The notes beneath the pieces were generated by a model that saw nothing but the letters and a program-made list of their open reading frames with translations, had not been told where the DNA came from and did no database searches. This document shows positions 34,907-45,200 of a stretch of DNA of 64,000 bases, one piece after another. The first letter of the stretch is position 1. Every line of letters begins with the position of its first letter. Both the position numbers and the translations under genes were made by a program. This DNA comes from Levilactobacillus namurensis (GTDB taxonomy: Bacteria > Bacillota > Bacilli > Lactobacillales > Lactobacillaceae), in NCBI RefSeq assembly GCF_032197885.1, contig NZ_CP134159.1, forward strand, positions 1,426,001 through 1,490,000. The letters are read 5' to 3'.

Positions 34907-36256
34907 TTACGATTGAGCTTGGCGCCGTCGCAGAAGTGTTTCGCTCCCTAATAACGCCGCAAACCAAACCACCGACCCGATGACCGCCCAGCGGTTGACG
35001 GGATCGAAGCATAGCACCACGGTCACTGCAATAAAGAAGGCCATGGTCGCCCAGTTGGTCCAAGGAAACAGCGGCAACTTGAAGGGGTTGTGGCTGGAAT
35101 CCATGGTCCGTTTGTACACCAAATGGCAGGCCAACAACGAACACCACACGATGATAAAGTTAGTCGTCGCCACGTTCGAGATCAACGTAAAGACCGTGCT
35201 AGGCATCACGTAGTTCAAGACCACGATCACCAACAGAATCCCGGATGAAAAGGCTAACGACCGTGCCGGCACGTTATACCGGTTGACCTTGCCCATCCAC
35301 TTAGGCGCATTATCGCCATGGGACAACGTGAACAGGGTCCGACTGGTACTAAAGATGGCACTGTTGCAGGCCGACAGCGCAGCGGTCAAGACCACGAAGT
35401 TGATGATGCTGGCCGCGGCTTTGATGCCCACGTCACTAAAGACTTGCACGAACGGTGATTGAGCTGGCGTAATCGCCGTCCAAGGGTAGATGCTCATGAT
35501 CACCAACAACGCCCCAACGTAGAAGAACGAGATTCGCAGGGGCAAACTGTTGATGGCTCGGGGCAGTTCCTTTTCGGGATTCTCAGCTTCCCCGGCCGTG
35601 ATTCCCACCATTTCAATCCCCGTGAAGGCAAAAATCACGAGTGAAAACGACATCACAAAGCCACTCAGCCCCTTAGGGAAGAAGCCCCCGTGACTAACCA
35701 GGTTCGCCATGGTGACGGTATGGCCGCCCACCGTAGCGCTCGACCCAATCAAGGCCACCCCGGTGACAATCAAGGCCACGATTGCCACGACCTTGATCAT
35801 CGAGAACCAGTACTCTAGTTCCCCGAAGGCACTCACGGAGAGCAGGTTGAACGCCAACAGGATCGCGATGATGATCAACGGCGTCAGCCACTGCGGGATT
35901 CCCGGGAACCAATAGCGAATATAGATCCCACTGGCCGTCAGATCGGCCATCGCAAGGCTGACCCAACATAGCCAGTAAGTCCAGCCAATCGCAAATTCAT
36001 ACTTCTTGCCTAAATATTGATTCACAAATTCCAAAAAAGAGTGTTTCCGCGTATCCGAGAGTAACAGTTCCCCCAACGCGCGCATCATCAGGTAACAGAA
36101 GAAGCCCCCAATGGCGTAGGCTAGCAGGATCGAAGGACCCGCCTTTTGAATGGCCGTCCCGGAACCTAAGAAGAGTCCGGTCCCGATGGCGCCTCCCAGC
36201 GCAATCATCTGAACGTGCCGCCGCTTTAACTTTCTTGCCAATTGCTGATTTTCCAT
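34907..36256 (-). CDS. APC-superfamily amino acid permease
   Basis: This 449-residue protein has 12 membrane helices and the AAT/APC signature in helix 1, QMIALGGAIGTGLFLGSGTAIQKAGP near residues 16-41, plus FAFTGIEMVGITAGEAENPEKELPRAI near 210-235 and the GDNAPKWMGKVNRYNVPARSL loop. It is a proton-coupled amino acid uptake protein; the exact substrate (GABA, aromatic, basic or other) is not clear from the sequence alone. The ribosome site is GAGG. It stands alone, with a terminator between it and clpB. Confidence 0.92.
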   Translation of the reverse strand: MENQQLARKLKRRHVQMIALGGAIGTGLFLGSGTAIQKAGPSILLAYAIGGFFCYLMMRALGELLLSDTRKHSFLEFVNQYLGKKYEFAIGWTYWLCWVSLAMADLTASGIYIRYWFPGIPQWLTPLIIIAILLAFNLLSVSAFGELEYWFSMIKVVAIVALIVTGVALIGSSATVGGHTVTMANLVSHGGFFPKGLSGFVMSFSLVIFAFTGIEMVGITAGEAENPEKELPRAINSLPLRISFFYVGALLVIMSIYPWTAITPAQSPFVQVFSDVGIKAAASIINFVVLTAALSACNSAIFSTSRTLFTLSHGDNAPKWMGKVNRYNVPARSLAFSSGILLVIVVLNYVMPSTVFTLISNVATTNFIIVWCSLLACHLVYKRTMDSSHNPFKLPLFPWTNWATMAFFIAVTVVLCFDPVNRWAVIGSVVWFAALLGSETLLRRRQAQS

Positions 36257-36375
36257 ATAGCCTCAACTTTCCTATTTTCAATTATCAAAACAGTGTAGCT
36301 TAAAATCAGCCTAAGAGCAACGATAGTCTCTCTAAACCGTCCGCGGGGTGAACCGCATTGCCCCCGATGCGCCAC

Positions 36376-36424
36376 CAAAAATGCCTCCCTTCAACTGAAA
36401 AACCGTTAGAAGGCAGGCATTTTT
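36376..36424 (-). terminator. Terminator after clpB
   Basis: On the minus strand AAAAATGCCT...CTTCTAAC pairs with AGTTGAAG...AGGCATTTTT to give a long, slightly bulged stem ending in T residues, about 30 bases after the clpB stop. Confidence 0.85.
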
Positions 36425-36456
36425 AAAGCACTATTCGTAAGCAGAATCGCCTGAGT

Positions 36457-39066
36457 TTACGACTGGGCCGCCGCTTGTAAGGCGTGGGTGAAGGTCAAGT
36501 GATCGTCCGCCACGTCAATCGTGATCAGACTGTGGACCGGAATCTGCCCCGCAATCAGTTGTTTAGCTAACGGCGTCTCCACGTGAGTCGTGATAAACCG
36601 TTGCAACGGCCGCGCCCCATAGGCAGGGAGGTACCCCGCCTTCGCAATCCAGGCTTGAGCCGCCGGCGTAATGGTCAAGTCCAACTGCTGCTCATGCAGT
36701 CGGGTTGCCAGGTGACCGACTAACTTGACCACGATCTGTTGAACATCCGCTAAGCTCAGCGGCGTAAACATAATGGTCTCGTCAATTCGGTTCAAGAATT
36801 CTGGCCGGAAATGACTTTGCAGGAGCTGGGCCACCTGTTGCTGGGCCGTCGGGGTAATTTGTCCCTGGTCATTGGTCCCCTGCAACAGGATGTCCGATCC
36901 CAGGTTAGAGGTCATGATCAAAATCGTGTTCTTGAAGTCGACCGTCCGCCCTTGGCTGTCCGTCAGCCGACCGTCGTCTAGGACCTGTAAGAGGAGGTTG
37001 AAGACATCCGGGTGGGCCTTCTCGACTTCGTCAAAGAGTACGATGGTGTACGGGTTCCGCCGAACGGCCTCCGTCAGTTGGCCCCCTTCTTCGTACCCCA
37101 CATAGCCTGGTGCTGCGCCCACTAATCGCGAAACGGACTCCTTCTCCATGTATTCACTCATGTCGATCCGAACCATGTGGTCTTCACTGTCAAACAAGTT
37201 TTCGGCCAGAGCCTTGGCTAATTCGGTCTTCCCGACACCGGTCGGCCCCAAGAATAGGAACGATCCCAGTGGCTTGGTCGGGTCTTGTAACCCCGCCCGG
37301 GAACGCAAGACGGCGTCGGCGACCGCGTTCACGGCCTGGTCTTGACCCACGACCCGGTCATGCAACCGGTCGCCTAGCTTCAACAATTTCTCCCGTTCGC
37401 CCTGAACCAGCTTGGTCACCGGAATCCCCGTCATTCGACTGACGACCGCCGCGATTTCATTTTCCGTAACGGATTCAGAGACCAGCCAGTGTTGCTGCTG
37501 ATCCTGCTGTTCTAAGGCCGCCAACTCCTTTTGCAACTGTGGAATCGTCCCGTGTTGCAATTCGGCGGCCTTGTTCAGATCGTATTGGCTTTCGGCATTG
37601 GCTAGTTCGCGCTTCGCCTGATCAATGGCCGTCTTCTTGTCGCCCAGTCGCTTGATGGCGGCCTTTTCGTCGTTCCAGCGTGCGCTCAACTGGTCGACCT
37701 TTTCCTTGGTATCAGCCAATTCCTTCTGGAGCGTCTTCAGGCGTTTCTGCGACGCCGCATCGGTCTCCTGCTTCAGCGCCGTCTGTTCGACCTGCATCCG
37801 CATTAGTTGCCGCCGGGATTGGTCCAAGGCCGTAGGGGCTGAGTTCATTTCCACCCGAATCGAAGCGGAGGCCTCATCGACCAAATCAATCGCCTTATCC
37901 GGCAAGAACCGGTCGGTCAGATAACGGTCCGACAGCTTAGCCGCCGCCACCAAAGCGTTATCGTGGATCCGAACGCCGTGATGAATCTCGAAACGTTCGC
38001 GCAATCCACGCAGAATCGTCACCGTGTCTTCGATGCTGGGTTCTCCCACTAAGACCCGTTGGAACCGACGTGCCAGGGCCTTATCCTGCTCCAGATACTG
38101 CCGGTATTCATCGAGCGTCGTGGCCCCAATCAAGTGAAGCTCTCCTCGGGCCAGCATTGGCTTTAAGAGGTTACCGGCGTCCATACTGCCTTCGGACTTG
38201 CCGGCCCCCACAATATTGTGGATTTCATCAATGAACATGATGATCTGGCCGTTACTCTTGGTGACTTCCTTTAAAACGGCTTTCAATCGTTCTTCGAATT
38301 CTCCCCGGTACTTGGCCCCCGCAATCAGGGAACCTATATCGAGTGAGAAAATCGTCTTATCCTTTAAATTGTCCGGGACATCTCCCCGGACGATTCGTTG
38401 TGCGAGTCCCTCAACGATCGCCGTTTTACCGACCCCTGGTTCCCCAATCAAGACCGGATTATTCTTGGTCTTGCGGGATAGAATCCGAATCACCGACAAA
38501 ATTTCATCATCCCGCCCGATGATTGGGTCGATCTTGCCACTGCGCATGGCCTTGACCAGGTCTGTCCCGTACTTCTCTAAGGCCTTATATTGGTCTTCTT
38601 GGTTCTTCGAGGTCACCCGCTCACCGCCACGCAACTTCTCCACGGCTTGGCGGAGCCGCTGTTCCGTGACGCCCTGTTGCTTCAGATAATCGGTGAACGT
38701 CTCCCCGGTCAGTTGCATCACCGCGATTACGACCGTATCAATCGCCAGATACTCATCGCGATAGCTGGCCCGAATCGTATCGGCCTTTTGTAACAGCTCC
38801 GTGAGGTTCCGCGAAAACTCTTGACCATATTGAACGCCACTGCCCGTGACGGTGCTGATACCGTCCAACTCACGATCCAGTTCGGCATCGAGCTGAGCCG
38901 CATCCGCCCCCGCATCTGTAAAGAGTTGGCGGGCCAACTCTCCAGGTTGCACTAAGAATTTAAAAAGGTGCGCTACCGTGACCGCTTGGTGCTTACGCGT
39001 CATCGCAATCTGCTGGGCCTCCGCCAGTGCATCGCTTAAGGCCTGTGTAAACTTTTCTGGATTCAA
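36457..39066 (-). CDS. clpB: ATP-dependent disaggregase ClpB
   Basis: This roughly 869-residue Hsp100 chaperone resolubilises aggregates with DnaK. The N domain spans residues 1-145. The first AAA+ module has GEPGVGKT near 203 and the second GPTGVGKT near 605. Between them is a coiled-coil middle domain at about 400-520 ([19 protein letters not shown]), which marks ClpB against ClpC/E. A TTG start at 39066 is chosen because TGGGGGACGACGG precedes it and MNPEKF is the usual N-terminus; the ATG 15 bases upstream has no ribosome site. It is controlled by CtsR and a leader hairpin. Confidence 0.96.
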   Translation of the reverse strand: MNPEKFTQALSDALAEAQQIAMTRKHQAVTVAHLFKFLVQPGELARQLFTDAGADAAQLDAELDRELDGISTVTGSGVQYGQEFSRNLTELLQKADTIRASYRDEYLAIDTVVIAVMQLTGETFTDYLKQQGVTEQRLRQAVEKLRGGERVTSKNQEDQYKALEKYGTDLVKAMRSGKIDPIIGRDDEILSVIRILSRKTKNNPVLIGEPGVGKTAIVEGLAQRIVRGDVPDNLKDKTIFSLDIGSLIAGAKYRGEFEERLKAVLKEVTKSNGQIIMFIDEIHNIVGAGKSEGSMDAGNLLKPMLARGELHLIGATTLDEYRQYLEQDKALARRFQRVLVGEPSIEDTVTILRGLRERFEIHHGVRIHDNALVAAAKLSDRYLTDRFLPDKAIDLVDEASASIRVEMNSAPTALDQSRRQLMRMQVEQTALKQETDAASQKRLKTLQKELADTKEKVDQLSARWNDEKAAIKRLGDKKTAIDQAKRELANAESQYDLNKAAELQHGTIPQLQKELAALEQQDQQQHWLVSESVTENEIAAVVSRMTGIPVTKLVQGEREKLLKLGDRLHDRVVGQDQAVNAVADAVLRSRAGLQDPTKPLGSFLFLGPTGVGKTELAKALAENLFDSEDHMVRIDMSEYMEKESVSRLVGAAPGYVGYEEGGQLTEAVRRNPYTIVLFDEVEKAHPDVFNLLLQVLDDGRLTDSQGRTVDFKNTILIMTSNLGSDILLQGTNDQGQITPTAQQQVAQLLQSHFRPEFLNRIDETIMFTPLSLADVQQIVVKLVGHLATRLHEQQLDLTITPAAQAWIAKAGYLPAYGARPLQRFITTHVETPLAKQLIAGQIPVHSLITIDVADDHLTFTHALQAAAQS

Positions 39067-39106
39067 ACCGTCGTCCCCCATTCAAATGACTGTTATTTTT
39101 ATGGTT

Positions 39107-39134
39107 AAAAAAGAGGCAAACCAAGGTTTACCTC
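39107..39134 (-). terminator. Terminator-like hairpin in the clpB leader
   Basis: On the minus strand GAGGTAAACC/GGTTTGCCTC (one T-G pair, 2-nt loop) is followed by TTTTTT, 41 bases before the clpB TTG. It lies downstream of the CtsR box and the likely promoter, so it would end clpB transcripts unless bypassed; it also ends pepT readthrough. Confidence 0.75.
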
Positions 39135-39147
39135 AACTTTCACTCAT

Positions 39148-39176
39148 ATTCTAACCGATTCTAAGCCAAATTCAAA
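39148..39176 (-). promoter_or_regulatory. Candidate clpB promoter
   Basis: On the minus strand TTTGAA, a 17-base spacer and TAGAAT form a promoter just downstream of the CtsR box. An alternative pair places a second TAGAAT (39158-39163) 17 bases after GTCAAA of the box itself, so CtsR would cover the -35. Confidence 0.5.
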
Positions 39177-39180
39177 ATAA

Positions 39181-39197
39181 TTTGACCAATTTTGACT
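39181..39197 (-). promoter_or_regulatory. CtsR operator upstream of clpB
   Basis: On the minus strand AGTCAAA-ATT-GGTCAAA matches the CtsR heptad repeat (RGTCAAA-N3-RGTCAAA) exactly. CtsR represses clp genes in Gram-positive bacteria and is released by heat. ctsR itself is not in the window. Confidence 0.92.
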
Positions 39198-39204
39198 AAT
39201 TAAA

Positions 39205-40446
39205 TTAAGCCTGTTGTTCCGCCAGTTCCGCAATCTTAATCAGGACGTCCGTCGCCCGTTCCATGGTTTGTTCGGACACGTATTCGAACCGACCGTGCAT
39301 GTTTTCGCCCCCGGCAAATAAGTTCGGCGTCGGTAACCCCATGAACGAGATCTTCGACCCGTCAGTACCGCCGCGAACCGGGAAGATCAGCGGCTTGATG
39401 TTCAAGTCTTCGTAAGCTTCCTTGGCCAGGTTCACCACCGTCATGTCCTTTTCGATTACTTCCCGCATGTTGTAGTACTGGTCCTTAATCGTGACCTGAA
39501 CTCGGTCCGACCCAAACGCTTGGTTCATCTGGTCGGCCACACCTTGGAAGAGCTTCTTGCGGTCTTCGAAGACGTCATGGTCGTGGTCCCGAATAATGTA
39601 ACTCAGGTGGGCCGTATCAACGTCGCCCGTCATCTTGTATAAGTGGAAGAAACCTTCCCGGCCTTCCGTCTTTTCCGGACGGTCATGTTCCGGCAAAGCC
39701 GCGTGGAAGTCCATGGCGACCTGTGACGCGTTGACCATCACACCCTTGGCTTCAGCGGGGTGCACGTTGGTCCCGGTAACGGTGACCTGCGCATCTGCAG
39801 CGTTGAACGTTTCGTACTCCAGTTGCCCCAGGGGACCCCCGTCGACCGTGTAGGCGATATCGGCCCCGAAGTCGGCGACGTCAAAGTGGTCCGCCCCCGT
39901 CCCGATTTCTTCATCCGGACCCAAGCCGATTTCAATTTCACCGTGCTTGATTTCAGGATGGGCAATCAAGTATTCCATGGCCGCCATGATCTCGGCGACC
40001 CCGGACTTGTCGTCAGCGCCTAACAGCGTCTGACCATTAGTGGTGATCAACGTCTGGCCCGCGTAGTTCTTCAGGTTCGGGAAGACGGCTGGGTCCAAGG
40101 TGTACTTGCCAGCGGCATCCAACTTGATGACCGACTGCCCATCATAGTTTTCCACGATCTGGGGTTGAATGTTTTCGCTGTTGAAGTCGGCCGTATCGAA
40201 GTGGGAGATGTAGCCAATCTTCTTGACGGCTTTATCCGTGTTAGCTGGTAAGGTAGCGTAAACGTAAGCCGACTGCTGATTGATGTGCACGTTCTTCAGC
40301 CCAATGGCCGTCAAGTCCGTGACCAAGCCTTCAGCGAATTCTGTCAACCGGGGCGTTGACGGCACCGTGGTCGAGCTAGGATCCGAACGGGTGTTGATCT
40401 TCACGTATTTCAAAAAGCGGGGAATCAAGTTTTCGTACTTTGCCAA
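39205..40446 (-). CDS. pepT: Peptidase T (tripeptidase)
   Basis: This 413-residue M20B zinc aminopeptidase removes the N-terminal residue of tripeptides. Zinc ligands and catalytic residues are seen in SHFDTADF near residue 80, LLGADDKSG near 142, [13 protein letters not shown] near 175 and YTVDGGPLG near 196, with [14 protein letters not shown] near 375. A TTG start follows GAGGAGTG. It lies upstream of clpB and downstream of the Nif3-like and trmK genes in the usual rpoD-trmK-nif3-pepT order. Confidence 0.96.
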   Translation of the reverse strand: MAKYENLIPRFLKYVKINTRSDPSSTTVPSTPRLTEFAEGLVTDLTAIGLKNVHINQQSAYVYATLPANTDKAVKKIGYISHFDTADFNSENIQPQIVENYDGQSVIKLDAAGKYTLDPAVFPNLKNYAGQTLITTNGQTLLGADDKSGVAEIMAAMEYLIAHPEIKHGEIEIGLGPDEEIGTGADHFDVADFGADIAYTVDGGPLGQLEYETFNAADAQVTVTGTNVHPAEAKGVMVNASQVAMDFHAALPEHDRPEKTEGREGFFHLYKMTGDVDTAHLSYIIRDHDHDVFEDRKKLFQGVADQMNQAFGSDRVQVTIKDQYYNMREVIEKDMTVVNLAKEAYEDLNIKPLIFPVRGGTDGSKISFMGLPTPNLFAGGENMHGRFEYVSEQTMERATDVLIKIAELAEQQA

Positions 40447-40503
40447 AACAAATCACTCCTCAATTAAGTTTAAGTTCCAAAGTTAGTTTACGCGTTTTCC
40501 AAA

Positions 40504-41310
40504 CTAAAGAAAAGTAAACGGGTCAGTGTTCAACGTTGATGCCTGAACCGACACCGGCCAATCGTTTTCGGTCGCCCACGTGGTAAACAAGCGGGTCAGT
40601 TCAACCTGACAGATACTTTCAATGTGGTGTCCCGGATCCACGACGCTAAGTCCCGCCGCTAACATGTCTTGGGCCGGATGGTAGGAGACATCCCCGGTGA
40701 CGTAGACGTCGGCCCCCTGCGACACGGCCGCGGTGTAAAACTCGCTGCCACTGCCGCCCAATACGGCGACGCGCTGGACCGGTGCCTGGGGCGTCTGACT
40801 GATCAGCCGCAGTCCCCGCACGTGAAAGACCTGCTTACAGTGCTGGGCGAACGCCTGAACCGTCGTGGGTGTTGCTAAGTTGCCGATTCGTCCCATGGTC
40901 ACGTCCGCAGTCGCCGCTGGGCCGTTGCTGGGCACTAGTCCCTGACAATCTTGCAAACCTAGGGCCGTCGCCAGCCAATCGTTCATCCCCCCTGGCGCAC
41001 TGTCCAGATTCGTGTGGGCCGCATAAACCGTCAGGTGGTGGGCTAGGATGGTCGCATACATCCGGTTTTGGGGGTTACTCAGATCCAGCGTCTTGGCCGG
41101 ATGGAACATAGCCGGATGATGGGCGAAGATAAAGTCGGCCCCCACGTCGATGGCCTCTTGGACCGTTTCCGGCCGAACGTCTAAAACCACCAAGATTTTG
41201 TGGATCGGCGCTTCTAAATCGCCTAACTGCAGGCCCGGGACATCCCAGGGCTCGGCCCATCCCTTAGGGGCAAACCGCTCGAATCGTTCAACAAACTCAC
41301 GCGCTAACAC
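40504..41310 (-). CDS. Nif3-like dinuclear metal centre protein (YqfO family)
   Basis: This 268-residue protein has the Nif3/YqfO metal-ligand motifs FIFAHHPAMF near residue 60, YAAHTNLDSAPGG near 96 and the C-terminal GHHIESICQVEL near 230. The family forms toroidal hexamers with two metals per subunit; GTP cyclohydrolase-like or regulatory roles are debated. It lacks the middle PII-like insertion of Bacillus YqfO. A GTG start with GAGGAGGTCTTAGAAC overlaps the end of trmK by 14 bases. Confidence 0.93.
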   Translation of the reverse strand: MLAREFVERFERFAPKGWAEPWDVPGLQLGDLEAPIHKILVVLDVRPETVQEAIDVGADFIFAHHPAMFHPAKTLDLSNPQNRMYATILAHHLTVYAAHTNLDSAPGGMNDWLATALGLQDCQGLVPSNGPAATADVTMGRIGNLATPTTVQAFAQHCKQVFHVRGLRLISQTPQAPVQRVAVLGGSGSEFYTAAVSQGADVYVTGDVSYHPAQDMLAAGLSVVDPGHHIESICQVELTRLFTTWATENDWPVSVQASTLNTDPFTFL

Positions 41311-42004
41311 GTTCTAAGACCTCCTCAATCTGTGCCAATTCCGCCTGCAACGCCGCAACCTTCGCCGTCGGTACCGTCTTAGCCGCTTGGACTTGACGTA
41401 AGACCTCCCGGGTCCGTTGCGCTTCGTGCCGCCATTTCGCCACGAAAGCCGCGTTCGGCGCCGCCAATAAGTAAGGGCCGAAGCGCAACTGTTCTTCCGT
41501 GTACGTTTGCGGGTGGTCGGCCCGGTCCGCGACCAAGACTTCGTAGATGTGGCCGTCTTCGCTAAGAATCTGCTCGGCCTGCAACTGGAAGCCGTGGGTC
41601 ATTAGGAACTGCCGGACCTGCATCGCCCCCACGTTGGGTTGAAGGACCAACCGCCGGACACCCGCCAACCGGTCAAAGTCCTGCGTTAAGATCTGGGTAA
41701 TCAGTGCCCCGCCCATCCCAGCGATGGCAACCGTGTCGATCTGATCGGTCGGTTCAATGGCCCGTAACCCGTTGGCCAACCGCGCCGTCAGTTGATCACT
41801 AAACCCTTCACGGGCAATCTCGCGTTGGGCATTTTCAAAGGGGCCCCGGACGACCTCGCCGGCTACCCCACCAGTAATAATACCGCGTTTGAGTAAGTTG
41901 ACGGGCAGGTAGGCGTGATCCGTGCCAATGTCCGCCAACCGGCTTCCTTGAGGAATATAGTCGGCGACCGTAGCCAGCCGTTGTGATAAGTGATCTGCGT
42001 CCAT
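41297..42004 (-). CDS. trmK: tRNA (adenine(22)-N1)-methyltransferase
   Basis: This 235-residue S-adenosylmethionine-dependent methyltransferase has motif I RLADIGTDHAYLPVNLLKRG near residue 22, the acceptor-site IAGMGGALI near 94 and a C-terminal coiled-coil (KVAALQAELAQIEEVLERV) that binds tRNA. TrmK methylates A22 in tRNA Ser and Tyr. The order with rpoD upstream and nif3-pepT downstream is conserved in lactobacilli. Here 5 kb of other genes lie between rpoD and trmK. Confidence 0.94.
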   Translation of the reverse strand: MDADHLSQRLATVADYIPQGSRLADIGTDHAYLPVNLLKRGIITGGVAGEVVRGPFENAQREIAREGFSDQLTARLANGLRAIEPTDQIDTVAIAGMGGALITQILTQDFDRLAGVRRLVLQPNVGAMQVRQFLMTHGFQLQAEQILSEDGHIYEVLVADRADHPQTYTEEQLRFGPYLLAAPNAAFVAKWRHEAQRTREVLRQVQAAKTVPTAKVAALQAELAQIEEVLERVSA

Positions 42005-42151
42005 GTCTGAACATCCTTTCTGGTAAAAACTGATTACTCTTAGTATAAGCTAGTCGTCGCGATTTAGATAGCGCCAACCCGTCAGCAATCCTCAGATTAT
42101 TGGCAGCCCTAAAACTCTAACACCGGACCACAACTAACCACTTAGGACAGC

Positions 42152-42195
42152 AAAAATGGGACGCCTAGAAAATTGCTTCCTAGACGCCCCATTTT
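42152..42195 (-). terminator. Terminator after the MMPL transporter gene
   Basis: On the minus strand AAAAATGGGGCGTCTAGGAAGC pairs with a near-perfect complement ending in CCCATTTTT, 26 bases after the MMPL stop. The flanks are symmetric enough to act on both strands. Confidence 0.85.
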
Positions 42196-42220
42196 TCATC
42201 ACCGATGCCGCATATCTAAC

Positions 42221-45200
42221 TTATTCTTCGCGAGAATGCTTAGGTGTTCGTTGTTCATCCGCGTTCCGGGCAATCCCAGAGTACGGGTACGTGATCTTCA
42301 TCACGGCCGGCATCACGATTGGTAACAGGATGATCAATAAGACAATCCCCAAGATGACGGCTAACGCAATCTGGATCAACGTCATGACACCCGACGGCAT
42401 CAACGCCGCAAACGTCCCGCTTAAGATGATTCCAGCCGAGATGACCACCGTTCCGATCACCGTAGCGGCCTGTAACATCTTGTCGCTAGTTGCTCCCGGT
42501 TCGTGGAGGTACTCCCGGTACTTCCGCATCAGGAAGATCGAGTAATCGACCCCTAAGGAGATCAACATCACGAAGGTAAAGAACGGCGTGTTCCAAGTCA
42601 ACATATCGGTTCCCAATACGGGCTTCACTAACCAGTGAACCAACGTCAGGGCCCCAGAGTAAGCTACGACTAGGATACCCTCGATCACGATTGGCTGAAC
42701 CAGCGAACGGGTGACCACCATCAGCGCAATAAAGATGCCGGCTAGCATGATGATCACGGTCCGGGTGAAGTCCCCGGAAGCCATCTCGTTGATATCGTTG
42801 GTCTGTGACGTGTTACCCCCAAAGGCAACTTGGGCGTTCCCCAAGCTAGTCCCCTTAAGGGAGCCACTAACGACCTTCTCAAGCTTCGGTAACCGAGCCA
42901 TCGCCGCAGCGGAACTTGAATCATCGTCCAAGACCACCGTTAACTTGGTCAGCTTCTTATTCGGCGACAGATAAGTCTTCAGTGCTGGTGCGAAACTAGC
43001 ACTGTGCAACTGCTTAGACGGGATGTAGAAGGTCTTGGCCGCCGCAGACTTCTGTAAGCCCTTGAGGTACCCGTTGGCGGACCCCACTCCGGTCGAAACA
43101 CTGGAGAGACCGTTCGTGGCCGTTCCCAGGCCGGACTTCAAGGCCGCCAATTGTTTACTAGTAGCGGCAAGCTGGGTCGCCATAGTCTGGTTACCACTGG
43201 CTACTTGGCGCGCTCCTGAGGCCAGTTGGCCGGTACTTGCGGCTAATTGGTTTGAGCCGCTGGCCACCTGACTAGCCCCCGAAGCTAATTGCCCGGTGCT
43301 AGATGCTAACTTGTTGGTTCCAGCCGCCAAGACGCTCGCGCCGGTAACCAGCTGTGGAATCCGACCATTGATCGTGTTCATCGCGGACGATAATTGTCCC
43401 GTCGCACTCGATAACTGGCTGGATTGGGAGCTGGCCGCTTGCAAAGCGGTCGCTGCCCCTGGTAAGACCACGTTGGCCTTTTGCGCCAGCGTCGCCACTG
43501 CCGTTTGTAAGGTACTGGTCGAGCTTTGGAGACTCTGCAGCTGGCTAGCGACCGTCTTATCGGCGTTACCGATGGCGGAAGCGTCGCTACCAATCTTGGC
43601 CAGTGAGCTATTCAGTGTCGACGTCAATTGCTTTTGCGCCGCCGTTTGCTTAGCCAAGACACCGGACATGACCTGCTTTTGTGCCGCAGATAGCGGTGCG
43701 CCCGCAGAGGTGAAGGCTGCTTCAACTTCGGACATAGAAACCGAGTTGACTGTCCCTACAGAGTTTTTAATGTTTTGCAGTTGTGTTGCGATGTCCTTGG
43801 TCTGGTTCCCAATGGTGGTCAGTGAACTCGTGACGCCACTGGTACTACCCGTTGAGCTCCCGGCAACCTGGGTGTTCAACTGCTGGATAGCAGCGTTTAA
43901 CTGTGGTAAGGCAGCTTCTAGTTGCGCCAGTTCAGCGGCTTGCTTGCCACCCGAAGCCGAGGACACCTTGGTGTTCAACTGGTTCAAGCCGGCCGTGACC
44001 TGACTGATCCCGCTTTGCAGGGTCTGGGTCCCGTCACTCAGGCTTTCAGCACCACTAGATAGGGATTGACTACCACTATTCAGCTTGCCGGCCCCTGAGC
44101 TGACTTGAGAGGCCCCACTGGCTACCTTTTGGGTCCCATTATTCAGTTTGTTGGCCCCAGAACTGACTTGAGAAGCCCCACTCGCCAATTTATTAGCGCC
44201 GGAAACTGCGCCGGAAACGTTTTGACTGGCTAATTGGCTATGGGCCGACTTAAGACCCTTATTGATCTTATTGACCCCTTGCTGGGCCTTGACCAGGCCA
44301 CCCGTGACCGTACTCATCTGGTTACGTACGTACAATGCCTTAATGGCCTTGCCGCCTGGTTGGGTTACGGAAGCAACCGTTTTGACCCCGTCGGATTGCT
44401 GCAGTTGTTTCGTCAACCGGTCAATCAGCATCAAGGATTTTTCATTGTCTAACTTATGATTGCTTTGAATGTAAATGGTCGTTGGTTCCGCCGTCCCCTT
44501 GGAGAAGTGCTTTTGAACAACCTTGAACCCTTGCTTGGCGGGAACGTTATCCCCGATTTCAACCAAGTTATCGTAATCCAACGTCCCGTGCGACGTTAAG
44601 GCCAGTGGAATGAAGATGATTCCCGTGATAATCAACGTGATCACGGGGCGAATCATCGCATGCTTGGCCATCCCGTGCCAGAGACGACTGTCGCCTTCAC
44701 CCTGGAACTTCTTGACTGGCCAGAACATGTGCGGTCCGCAGATGGCCATAAAGAAGGGGTTCAAGGTTAATAGAACGGCTAACAGAACCACGACCCCCAC
44801 GGCGATACCTACCGCCGAACGGTACAGGGAGAAGTTGGCAAAGCCTAAGACACTCATCCCAATTAAGACGGATAAGCCGGAGTACAGAACCGTCCGACCC
44901 CCGATGCGAATAGCTTCCCGGGTGGCCGTATACCGGTCCTTACCGTTCGCCAGTCGCTCACGAAACTCGTTATATAGGAGGATGTTGTAGTCCGTCCCAA
45001 TCCCAAACAACACAATCACAATAAACACTTCGGTGAAGTTGGAGAACGGGAAGTTGAAGCGGTCAACTAGATTAGCGACCACCGAAACGGACGTGATGAC
45101 CGATACCGCCACCGTCAAAAGCGAGAACAGCGGTGTAACTGGTGACCGGAAGACGAACCACAGGACCAAGAAAATAAAGATGGCCGCAATGATCTCCGTC

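Noticed and set aside
34850..34910. GGGCCGTGTCGACCGTC / GACGGCCTTCACGACCC as a terminator between the WYL regulator and permease genes
   Set aside because: It is imperfect, lies partly in the regulator coding end and has no T tract on either strand.
43296..44003. Plus-strand 235-residue open frame inside the MMPL gene
   Set aside because: It is antisense to the repeat region of the exporter; its length follows from the repeated Ser/Ala/Gly codons rather than from coding.
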